Below are positions 1 through 5,097 of a stretch of DNA of 5,097 nucleotides, in pieces (position 1 is the stretch's first letter; every line of letters starts with the position of its first letter). The notes below the pieces were generated by a model. The model worked only from the letters and a program-made list of their open reading frames with translations. It was not told the DNA's origin and did no database searches. This stretch comes from Verrucomicrobiales bacterium (lineage in GTDB: Bacteria > Verrucomicrobiota > Verrucomicrobiia > Limisphaerales > UBA1096): the NCBI GenBank assembly GCA_028817635.1, contig JAPPPH010000120.1:1-5097 (forward strand). The letters are read 5' to 3'. The position numbers and the translations under genes were made by a program.

Positions 1-965
1 GCCAACGTGGGGAAAATGTCCACCGCACCGGCGGGGTAGTGGGTCACGCGCGGCGTTTGAATCCCGGCCGGCCATTCGATGATGGCCGGGACGCGCAGGC
101 CCCCTTCGTACATCGACCCCTTGAAGCCGCGCAGGCCGCCGGTCGTTGGAGGATCAAAACGGGGCAGACCACCGTTGTCACTCGTGAACCAAACGAGCGT
201 GCTTTGAGCGACGCCCAACTTTTTCAAGCCGGCCCGGAGCGTGCCGATGCTGCGGTCCATGGCAACGAGTTCGCCGTAGTGCTCCTGCGCCTTGGCGCTG
301 AGTTGGTTGAACGGCTTTTTGTCGGCATCATCGGCCACCCACGGATCGTGCGGGGTGCCGTACCAGATGACAGTGAAGAATGGTTCTTTAGCCGCGACCT
401 TGGTTTTGATGAACTTGAGCGCCTCGTCGACGATGATCTCCGAGGAGTCACCGGCGTGCTCTTCAATTTTGCCTCTCCGGCTCATGATCGGGTTACGATC
501 GAAAAAATTTGTCACCGACAACCATTCATCAAAACCAAACGCGCCGGGGTGATGCGTATCTTCCTTGAAGATCGGGGCGCCGGGCCCGCGTAACCCGTTG
601 AGGTGCCATTTGCCAAAATGCGCGGTGGCGTAACCGGCGTTTTTCATCGCTTGGCCAAGCGTCTTTTCCTGTTGTCGCAGCGCGTATCCGTGGTCGAACA
701 CGCCGGTGCGGTCGTGGGTGCGTCCGGTCAAAACCGTGGCGCGAGTGGGCGAACACACCGGGCCGCCGGCATAAAATCGCTCGAACCGCAGTCCATTGGC
801 AGCCATCGCATCAAGGTGAGGCGTTTTGAGTGCGGGATGATTTCGGTAACCGGTCTGCCCCCAGCCCTGATCGTCCGCCATCACGAGCACAATGTTCGGC
901 TTGGCCGCGAACAGTCCGGTTGCAGACGCAACGAGTGCGATCGCAATAATAAATCCCTTGAGCAT
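1..965 (-). CDS. Secreted sulfatase, C-terminus cut by window edge
   Basis: Type I (formylglycine) sulfatase that would hydrolyse sulfate esters, probably on a polysaccharide, in the periplasm or outside the cell. I read 321 codons with no stop before the left edge; full family members are usually about 450-550 residues, so roughly a third is missing. Visible in order: a signal peptide (residues 1-20, hydrophobic, ending GLFA before AKPN); metal-binding D31-D32 in NIVLVMADDQGWG; the sulfatase signature CSPTR with C71 as the residue converted to formylglycine; GKWH with K119 and H121; GTPHDP with H206; SDNGG with D263 and N264; K282 before YEGG; and VDIFPTL at the edge. All expected catalytic positions seen so far are intact. 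I chose ATG at 965 because AGGA lies 8 nt upstream; ATG at 974, in frame, would add three residues (MRV). It follows the SMP-30-like gene after a repeat-filled gap. The sulfated substrate cannot be read from the sequence. Confidence 0.93.
   Translation of the reverse strand, partial: MLKGFIIAIALVASATGLFAAKPNIVLVMADDQGWGQTGYRNHPALKTPHLDAMAANGLRFERFYAGGPVCSPTRATVLTGRTHDRTGVFDHGYALRQQEKTLGQAMKNAGYATAHFGKWHLNGLRGPGAPIFKEDTHHPGAFGFDEWLSVTNFFDRNPIMSRRGKIEEHAGDSSEIIVDEALKFIKTKVAAKEPFFTVIWYGTPHDPWVADDADKKPFNQLSAKAQEHYGELVAMDRSIGTLRAGLKKLGVAQSTLVWFTSDNGGLPRFDPPTTGGLRGFKGSMYEGGLRVPAIIEWPAGIQTPRVTHYPAGAVDIFPTL
648..661. repeat. TTGGCCAA palindrome, perfect 14-mer inside sulfatase gene
   Basis: CGCTTGGCCAAGCG is a perfect 14-bp palindrome inside the left-hand sulfatase coding sequence. 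It encodes the L-G-Q-A of TLGQAMKNAGY, about 15 residues before the GKWH motif. The protein there reads as ordinary sulfatase sequence, so the word seems to have arisen by base changes rather than insertion. Confidence 0.8.
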
Positions 966-973
966 CACGCGCA

Positions 974-977
974 TCCT
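974..977 (-). promoter_or_regulatory. Probable ribosome binding site for the left-hand sulfatase
   Basis: Read on the minus strand, AGGA ends 8 nt before the ATG at 965. It partly overlaps the alternative ATG at 974, which it could not serve. This favours the start at 965. It is the only start in the window with a recognisable Shine-Dalgarno-like sequence. Confidence 0.4.
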
Positions 978-1004
978 GCCGTGAAGCCGTTTAAAAATCC
1001 AGCC

Positions 1005-1018
1005 CACTTGGCCAAGCG
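1005..1018. repeat. TTGGCCAA palindrome, copy in intergenic gap (left)
   Basis: CTTGGCCAAG is a perfect 10-bp palindrome at 1007-1016. Relative to the 14-mer consensus CGCTTGGCCAAGCG one base differs. On the minus strand it reads GCGCTTGGCCAAG, a 13-mer shared with the copies at 1176-1189 and 3867-3880. It lies about 40 bp upstream of the sulfatase start at 965 and forms the left boundary of the repeat block. Confidence 0.8.
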
Positions 1019-1029
1019 CAGGTAGGGAT

Positions 1030-1060
1030 GGCTGTCCCAGCCGTCCTCGGCATTCCGAGG
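1030..1060. repeat. Two adjacent small hairpins
   Basis: The first is GGCTG-TCC-CAGCC (1030-1042, 5-bp stem, 3-nt loop). The second is CCTCGG-CATT-CCGAGG (1045-1060, 6-bp stem, 4-nt loop). They are two bases apart. Being symmetric they would form on either strand, but as transcribed from the minus strand they are in the 3' untranslated region of the SMP-30-like gene. No T run follows, so a role in RNA stability or as part of a dispersed repeat is as likely as termination. Confidence 0.6.
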
Positions 1061-1074
1061 CGCTTTAGGCGAAC

Positions 1075-1101
1075 CACGGAATACACAGAATACACGGAAT
1101 G
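1075..1101. repeat. Three tandem 9-bp units
   Basis: The units are CACGGAATA, CACAGAATA and CACGGAATG, directly abutting. On the minus strand this reads as repeated ATTCCGTGT-like words. It is non-coding. From memory, similar CCGTGTATTC strings turn up between genes in several environmental bacterial genomes, so this may be part of a dispersed intergenic repeat; I could not search for it. Confidence 0.7.
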
Positions 1102-1113
1102 AAAACCCAAGGT

Positions 1114-1173
1114 GAGGGGACATTCTTGCCCCCTCATAACCGTTTAGAACTTCACGGGGACAGGAATGTCCCC
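1114..1173. repeat. Paired GGGGACATTC inverted repeats
   Basis: GGGGACATTC at 1116-1125 is the exact reverse complement of GAATGTCCCC at 1164-1173, giving 10-bp arms. Each arm also lies in its own local hairpin: GAGGGG (1114-1119) with CCCCTC (1130-1135), and GGGGACA-GGAA-TGTCCCC at 1156-1173 with a 7-bp stem and 4-nt loop. The result can fold either as one long hairpin or as two short ones. It sits in the 3' region of the SMP-30-like gene. No poly-T follows on the transcribed strand. Confidence 0.7.
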
Positions 1174-1175
1174 GA

Positions 1176-1189
1176 TCCTTGGCCAAGCG
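1176..1189. repeat. TTGGCCAA palindrome, copy touching a stop codon
   Basis: CTTGGCCAAG is at 1178-1187. On the minus strand the SMP-30-like gene ends in TAG (1192-1190) and CGCTTGGCCAAG begins at the very next base. It is the right boundary of the intergenic repeat block. Confidence 0.8.
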
Positions 1190-2140
1190 CTATTTCTTCA
1201 GTTTGGGCGGGTAGTTTTGTGGGCCGTCTTGATAGAGGATGCCGCGGGTCTTGGTCTTTAGCCGGTACACCTTGTCGAAGCAGGTGATGTGCATGTACTC
1301 CAGATTTCGACCGGCGAAGGTCACGCTGGTCATGCCCTTGATGCCGGGCGGGCCGGGGATGACTCCGCTGATCCGGCCGGCCGGGTCGAAGTATTGGACG
1401 CCCAATTCAGTGGCAACGTAGTAACGTCCGAAGGCGTCCGTAATCATGCCGTCGCCTTTGCAGGACGGCTGAAAGTTTGGGAGGATATCGCGCTTGGTTG
1501 GATCCGGTTTGCGGCGCATCGTCATGTACGGTTGTTTGTATTTGAGGGTGCCATTCGGTTCGATACGAAATGCCCAGCAGTGTTTCCCCCGGAAATCTGA
1601 GACGACCAGCGTCCCTTGGTCGGGTGAGAGACAGATGCCGTTGGGGCCGGTGATGCCTTTGTCGGCCACTTTGATTTCGCCGGTTTTTGTGTTGATAAAC
1701 GTCACCTGTTGTTTTGGAGTCTCGGTGAAATAGAGATAGCCTTTGTGGGTGACGACAAGATCGTTCGGGCGGACATCCTTCGCCAATACTTTCATCTCGC
1801 TTGTCATGGGATCGATGACGACGACTTCTCCGGCCTTGGCTCGGCAGGCATACAGTTTGCCGTCCGGGCCGAACTTCATGCCACTGATGCCGGTGGCACC
1901 TTCGAGGTAAAGATGCACCTTGCCCGGTGGGACGACCTTGAGCAGTCCGTGGTCGCTTCGCATATCAGAGTAGTAAAAGTTACCCTCAGCATCTGCCGTG
2001 GTCGCATCAGCAAACCCGTTTTGATTGGATACCAACTGCCAATTTTCCCCAGGTATCAACACCTGCGACAAAGGCATGTCTTGGGCTGTGCCAAAATTCG
2101 TCAGAACTAAGAGTGCCAGAGGCGTGAAAAATTGTTTCAT
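1190..2140 (-). CDS. Secreted SMP-30/gluconolactonase-like beta-propeller
   Basis: A 316-residue protein of the SMP-30/gluconolactonase/LRE family, six-bladed beta-propellers that bind one divalent metal and typically hydrolyse sugar lactones. A signal peptide is seen at residues 1-19 (MKQFF, hydrophobic core, ending GTA before QD), so it is likely periplasmic or secreted. Repeated blade-like strands (for example ADAEGNFYYSD, GPDGKLYACR, HKGYLYFTE, SPDQGTLVVSD, DAFGRYYVAT) support the fold. By motif comparison the metal ligands would be D45 (where the family usually has Glu, in EGP), N126 in RPNDL, N167 in GPNGI and D230 in GDGM. The length matches the family. The start at 2140 lies two bases after the stop of the esterase gene and has no Shine-Dalgarno sequence, suggesting coupled translation. 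The true substrate is unknown; some family members are not lactonases. Confidence 0.9.
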   Translation of the reverse strand: MKQFFTPLALLVLTNFGTAQDMPLSQVLIPGENWQLVSNQNGFADATTADAEGNFYYSDMRSDHGLLKVVPPGKVHLYLEGATGISGMKFGPDGKLYACRAKAGEVVVIDPMTSEMKVLAKDVRPNDLVVTHKGYLYFTETPKQQVTFINTKTGEIKVADKGITGPNGICLSPDQGTLVVSDFRGKHCWAFRIEPNGTLKYKQPYMTMRRKPDPTKRDILPNFQPSCKGDGMITDAFGRYYVATELGVQYFDPAGRISGVIPGPPGIKGMTSVTFAGRNLEYMHITCFDKVYRLKTKTRGILYQDGPQNYPPKLKK

Positions 2141-2142
2141 GA

Positions 2143-3855
2143 TTAGTTTTTGGTTTTGTCTTCTGCCCAGAGCCAGCGGAGGACCTCTGGGAGGAGGGTG
2201 CCGCCATGACGTAGGTCATGCTTGCCTTTGCCGTAAACGAAGCGGTAGTCCCAGTTCATGTGCTTGAGCGCAGCGGCCATCTGAAGGTTGCCCAGCGGCC
2301 AGTCGCCGTGGGAGTTGTTCAGGTCGTTTTCGCCTCCCTCGAGGAAGACCCGGATTGGCTTGGGCGCGGTCTTGCGTATCCAGCTTGGGTAGATGTTCCC
2401 GCCACGAATATTCGTGAAGCTGCCGATCATGCTGTAGACTTTGCTGAAGGCGTCGGGGCGCTCCCATGCGGCGGTGAAGGCACAGATGCCGCCACTGCTC
2501 GCTCCGCAGATTGCCCGGTCTGCGGCGCGTTGGGAGAGGTTGTATTTTTTGCCGACTTCAGGGAGCAGTTCCTCCAGAAGAAAGCGCGCGTACTGGTCGC
2601 CGAGCGAGTCATACTCGTAACTGCGGTTGTCTGCTCGCCAACGATTCTCGGGAAACTCGTCGCCGCGATGGCCGGGGTTGACGAAAATTCCGATGGTCAC
2701 CGGCATCTCTCCTTTGTGGATAAGATTATCAAACACAATTGTTGCACGGACATCGCCGTCTTCCTTCAGGTAAGCGTGGCCGTCCTGAAAAATCATCACG
2801 CAAGCCGGAGTTTTGGCCTCGTACTGGGCGGGCACGTAGACGTGGTATTCGCGCTTGGTTCCCTCAAAGATTTTGCTCTCGTGGATGTGTTTTGTGATCT
2901 TGCCTCTTGGGACACCGTCCTGTCGTTTCGAGTCAGCTGTAAACGGGTACTCCGGAATATCTGGCGCGATCGGATCGAATTTTATCGTGGGGGAAGGCTC
3001 TTCAAAAACCCACTTGGCTGAGTCGGGAAAAATGGCGCCACCATGGCGACCGCTGTGGCCTCCGTCCCCCCAGACAATCTTATAGTCGTATCCCTTGAAC
3101 TCCAGCGCCTTGGCTACCTGTTGATTGGATAACGGCCAGTGGCCATGCAGGTTGTCGAGGTCGCGTCGTCCTTCTTGTAATAGGATGCGAATGTTTTTCT
3201 TCTCCGTTTTCCGAATCAGGGCCGGGTAGACGTAGCCTCCGCGGATGTTGGTGAAGCTTCCGATGTGGCTAATGACGCCTCCAAAAAAATCCGGACGAAA
3301 CCAAGCTGCGGTAAAAGCAGCGATTCCCCCGGAGCTGTTGCCACAAATCGCACGGCCGGAAGGTTCGCTGGTAAGTTTCAAATCATGCTCAGCGACAACG
3401 TGGGGGAGGAGTTCCTCGATGATGAAATTCGCGTATTGGCCATCTACCGTATCATATTCGAATGCACGGTTTTTTCGGACTTGGTTGCCGGGTTCCGCAG
3501 GGGGAATGACGCCCGGATTCACGAAAAGGCCGATCGTTACCGGCAATTCGCCACGGTGAATCAGGTTGTCGAACACGATCGGTACACGAGTATGACCGTT
3601 CTCGCGGACAAATCCGCCGCCATCCTGAAACACCATTAGGTTCGCCGGCTTGCCGCCATCGTGTTGTGCCGGAATGTAGACCCAGTAATCGCGTTCTGTG
3701 CCGGGGAAGTGTTTGCAGTTCGTCCACTTGGCCTGAATAACCTTGCCCTTGGGGACGCCGGGTTGGCGCTTGGCCAAGGGGCCGGGCCGATAGTCTGCCG
3801 CTTGGCCAAGCGATACAAAGCCAAGCGACAATATGAGGGTGAAAAGTTTGTTCAT
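2143..3855 (-). CDS. Secreted protein of two tandem esterase domains
   Basis: A 570-residue protein made of two similar alpha/beta-hydrolase domains of the putative esterase family (esterase D / enterochelin-esterase / CE1-like). A signal peptide covers residues 1-19 or 20. Domain 1 spans about 29-285 and domain 2 about 310-566, joined by a Pro-rich linker (about 286-309). Each begins KRQ-x-GVP-x-GK and has FDNLIH, VNPG and a GxSxG nucleophile elbow: CGNSSGG with S174 and CGASSGG with S453. Likely acids are D232 and D511, and likely histidines H267 and H546 (H271 and H550 are alternatives). Each pair is exactly 279 residues apart, so both active sites appear complete. Single-domain relatives are about 250-300 residues, so this is an internal duplication. 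Probable substrates are acyl or aryl esters on polysaccharides, by context with sulfatases; siderophore hydrolysis is possible but less fitting for a secreted protein. It starts 28 bp after the upstream sulfatase and has no clear Shine-Dalgarno. Confidence 0.9.
   Translation of the reverse strand: MNKLFTLILSLGFVSLGQAADYRPGPLAKRQPGVPKGKVIQAKWTNCKHFPGTERDYWVYIPAQHDGGKPANLMVFQDGGGFVRENGHTRVPIVFDNLIHRGELPVTIGLFVNPGVIPPAEPGNQVRKNRAFEYDTVDGQYANFIIEELLPHVVAEHDLKLTSEPSGRAICGNSSGGIAAFTAAWFRPDFFGGVISHIGSFTNIRGGYVYPALIRKTEKKNIRILLQEGRRDLDNLHGHWPLSNQQVAKALEFKGYDYKIVWGDGGHSGRHGGAIFPDSAKWVFEEPSPTIKFDPIAPDIPEYPFTADSKRQDGVPRGKITKHIHESKIFEGTKREYHVYVPAQYEAKTPACVMIFQDGHAYLKEDGDVRATIVFDNLIHKGEMPVTIGIFVNPGHRGDEFPENRWRADNRSYEYDSLGDQYARFLLEELLPEVGKKYNLSQRAADRAICGASSGGICAFTAAWERPDAFSKVYSMIGSFTNIRGGNIYPSWIRKTAPKPIRVFLEGGENDLNNSHGDWPLGNLQMAAALKHMNWDYRFVYGKGKHDLRHGGTLLPEVLRWLWAEDKTKN
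3767..3780. repeat. TTGGCCAA palindrome in esterase gene, after signal peptide
   Basis: CTTGGCCAAG is at 3769-3778 and the flanks give 13 of 14 consensus bases. It encodes L-A-K-R (residues 27-30) of the esterase. The reading frame differs from that of the copies at 648-661 and 3799-3812, which encode L-G-Q. It is centred 32 bp from the next copy. Confidence 0.8.
3799..3812. repeat. TTGGCCAA palindrome, perfect 14-mer at signal peptide end
   Basis: CGCTTGGCCAAGCG is perfect. On the minus strand it encodes L-G-Q-A at residues 16-19 of the esterase, exactly the predicted signal peptidase site. Confidence 0.8.
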
Positions 3856-3866
3856 GGTATGATTGC

Positions 3867-3880
3867 GGCTTGGCCAAGCG
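3867..3880. repeat. TTGGCCAA palindrome between sulfatase stop and esterase start
   Basis: CTTGGCCAAG is at 3869-3878 with 13 of 14 consensus bases. It fills about half of the 28-bp gap between the right-hand sulfatase stop (TAG, 3886-3884) and the esterase ATG (3855). It begins 3 nt after the stop and ends 11 nt before the ATG. A hairpin here could affect coupling between the two genes. Confidence 0.8.
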
Positions 3881-3883
3881 CGG

Positions 3884-5097
3884 CTACTTCGCTGGTTTTT
3901 GCCAGGGAGTTTTGCCGGCGCGCTGGTAGTGTAGGCGGAGGGCCGTGGCCAGTTCGTTGAATTTTTTACGGTTGGTATTCGCGAGGTTTTTCGACTCGAG
4001 CGGATCGTCCTTGAGGTTGTACAGTTCGTATGGTTCGAATGGTGTGTTGTGAACTAGTTTCCAGTCGCCCCGGCGGAAGGCGTGATAGTCCTGTCCGTTG
4101 TATCGCAAGCCGCCTTCGCGCCGGACAAAAATCAGGTCACGATCGAATGACTGCTTTTGGCCAAGCATGGTTGGCAGGAGGCTTTTGCCCTCAACGTATC
4201 CGGGCACTTTGGCACCTGCCGCCGCACAGGCTGTGGGATACAAGTCCATCGTGATGCCGACGAGGTTGCTGTGGGTTCCGGACTTGATTTTGCCGGGCCA
4301 AACGGCACAAGTCGGCACTTTCAGGCCGCCCTCGTACATGTCTTGTTTTCCGCCGCGATGGTTTCCGTTGGTTCCACCAACGTTGACCTGACCGCCGTTG
4401 TCGCTGCTAAATATCGTGAGCGTGTTTTCGTACTGCCCGTTTTTCTTTAGGGCGTTGATGACCTGCCCGATGCCGTCATCCATGTGCTCGATCAGTGCGA
4501 CCAGCTTGGCTCGCTTGTCGCTGATGCCCGGTTCGCGTGCCTTCACTTTTTCGTACCAATCCTGCGGGGGCTGAATCGGAGTGTGCGGGGCGTTGTAGGA
4601 GAGATACATGAAAAACGGTTCATCCTTATCCTTGCGATCATTCACGTAATCGATACCCCACTCAGTGATGAGATCGGTTGCGTGGCCGGGAGGGTCGATT
4701 TCCTTCCGGTTTTCGCGGAAGTAATTGATGCCGTGACGACGGTGCTTGTAGTAGTCGTCGATCATGTCGCAGAGGAAGCCTTTGAAAAAATCGAAGCCGC
4801 GTCCGTTCGGTGTGTTGGGTTCCTCGAGGCCGAGGTGCCACTTGCCGATGATCGACGTGTGATAGCCGGCATCCTTCAAAACGTTTGGCAACAGGGTGAC
4901 GTCCTGCGACAGCCAGCCCCAGTTGTGCTGTGGGTGTGTGCGAATCACGCCCGGCACGCCGGCGATGTCCGGGTAGGTGCCACTCAAGAGTGCGGCGCGG
5001 GTGGGGGAGCAGACCGGGCAGTTGGCGTAGAATGAATCAAACCGCATCCCGTCTGCCATCAACGCGTCTAGGTGTGGGGATTTCAAATCCTTGGCGC
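3884..5097 (-). CDS. Sulfatase, N-terminus cut by window edge
   Basis: Type I sulfatase, paralogous to the one at the left edge. The frame is open to the right edge (last complete codons read A-K-D-L-K-S-P-H-L-D). The TTG at 5086 that could be taken as a start is an ordinary Leu codon inside the conserved KSPHLDALMADG segment, so the signal peptide and the NIVxxxxDD metal motif (about 45-60 residues) lie outside the window. Counting that Leu as 1: CSPTR with C26 as the formylglycine precursor; GKWH with K82 and H84; APHTP with H168; SSDNGG with D229 and N230; K247 before YEGG; then the smaller C-terminal domain with RRGDWKLV and YELYNLKDDPLESKNLA, ending GKTPWQKPAK. All motifs in the visible part are intact. 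It is first of the visible tightly spaced run sulfatase-esterase-lactonase. It needs a formylglycine-generating or anSME maturation enzyme, not seen here. The substrate is not determinable; APHTPIQPP resembles aryl- and GalNAc-6-sulfatase-type members. Confidence 0.93.
   Translation of the reverse strand, partial: AKDLKSPHLDALMADGMRFDSFYANCPVCSPTRAALLSGTYPDIAGVPGVIRTHPQHNWGWLSQDVTLLPNVLKDAGYHTSIIGKWHLGLEEPNTPNGRGFDFFKGFLCDMIDDYYKHRRHGINYFRENRKEIDPPGHATDLITEWGIDYVNDRKDKDEPFFMYLSYNAPHTPIQPPQDWYEKVKAREPGISDKRAKLVALIEHMDDGIGQVINALKKNGQYENTLTIFSSDNGGQVNVGGTNGNHRGGKQDMYEGGLKVPTCAVWPGKIKSGTHSNLVGITMDLYPTACAAAGAKVPGYVEGKSLLPTMLGQKQSFDRDLIFVRREGGLRYNGQDYHAFRRGDWKLVHNTPFEPYELYNLKDDPLESKNLANTNRKKFNELATALRLHYQRAGKTPWQKPAK
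4154..4166. repeat. TTGGCCAA palindrome, degenerate copy in sulfatase gene
   Basis: The octamer TTGGCCAA is at 4157-4164 and its right flank continues AAGC, but the left flank is TTTT rather than GCTT. It encodes L-G-Q in TMLGQKQSF of the right-hand sulfatase. It is the weakest copy. Confidence 0.55.

Larger units (their letters stand above)
966..1189. other. Intergenic region packed with small repeats
   Basis: This gap of 224 bp separates the SMP-30-like gene from the downstream sulfatase and is the only sizeable non-coding stretch here. It contains, from left to right, a CTTGGCCAAG palindrome, two adjacent GC-rich hairpins, three tandem 9-bp units, a pair of related GGGGACATTC inverted repeats, and a second CTTGGCCAAG palindrome touching the stop codon of the upstream gene. 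No hairpin is followed by a T tract on the minus strand, so I see no standard intrinsic terminator. I could not find a convincing -35/-10 promoter for the sulfatase. A 73-codon minus-strand reading frame crosses the block but looks like translated repeat rather than a gene. Confidence 0.75.

Noticed and set aside
39..593. Plus-strand open frame of 184 codons
   Set aside because: It is antisense to the left-hand sulfatase, whose minus-strand frame carries every family motif. The plus-strand translation shows no recognisable domain.
966..1020. Promoter for the left-hand sulfatase
   Set aside because: An A/T-rich stretch (TTTTTAAA on the minus strand near 990-997) is present, but I see no matching -35 element at proper spacing.
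1030..1173. Intrinsic transcription terminators at the GC-rich hairpins
   Set aside because: None is followed by a T run on either strand, so standard Rho-independent termination is not supported.
965..1186. Minus-strand open frame of 73 codons in the intergenic gap
   Set aside because: It runs straight through the hairpins, tandem units and inverted repeats, ends at the sulfatase start, and has no ribosome site. It looks like translated repeat DNA.
2218..3021. Plus-strand open frame of 267 codons
   Set aside because: It lies wholly opposite domain 2 and the linker of the esterase gene. Long antisense frames are expected here from codon bias, and the protein has no recognisable features.
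4484..5035. Plus-strand open frame of 183 codons
   Set aside because: It is the antisense shadow of the right-hand sulfatase, which is certain from its motifs.
5084..5086. TTG as a start codon for the right-hand sulfatase
   Set aside because: The frame stays open to the window edge and the residues on both sides belong to the conserved segment before CSPTR; the metal-binding N-terminus must lie upstream.
1..5097. CRISPR array, tRNA or rRNA genes, insertion sequence
   Set aside because: No regularly spaced long direct repeats, no cloverleaf or rRNA-like sequence, and no transposase frame were seen.

Overview
This window looks like chromosomal DNA from a polysaccharide-degrading bacterium, most likely of the Planctomycetota/Verrucomicrobiota/Lentisphaerota group. 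The grounds are two paralogous formylglycine-type sulfatases beside a secreted esterase and an SMP-30-type beta-propeller protein, moderately high GC, and starts that mostly lack a Shine-Dalgarno sequence. Phylum is inference; no marker gene is present.

All genes read on the minus strand, so transcription runs from high to low coordinates. In that order: (1) a sulfatase, 5097-3884, whose N-terminus lies beyond the right edge; (2) after 28 bp, a secreted protein of two tandem esterase domains, 3855-2143; (3) after 2 bp, a secreted SMP-30/gluconolactonase-like protein, 2140-1190; (4) after a 224-bp gap, a second sulfatase, 965-1, cut off at the left edge before its C-terminus. The first three are tightly packed and probably one operon. 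The fourth may be in the same transcript or have its own signals in the gap. A plausible joint role is removal of sulfate and acyl/ester decorations from a polysaccharide, with a lactonase-like enzyme acting on a released sugar lactone. No glycoside hydrolase, lyase or transporter is visible here.

The strongest signal not explained by the genes is a short palindromic word. TTGGCCAA occurs seven times in 5.1 kb, against roughly 0.08 expected by chance. Six copies extend to CTTGGCCAAG, and two of those are the perfect 14-mer CGCTTGGCCAAGCG. Copies lie inside coding sequence, directly after two stop codons, and on both sides of a block of other small repeats in the 966-1189 gap. It behaves like a highly iterated palindrome (compare cyanobacterial HIP1, a different sequence) and may be a genome-wide element.

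The 966-1189 gap holds two small GC-rich hairpins, three tandem 9-bp units, and two related GGGGACATTC-type inverted repeats. I see no RNA gene, CRISPR array, transposase or convincing intrinsic terminator.
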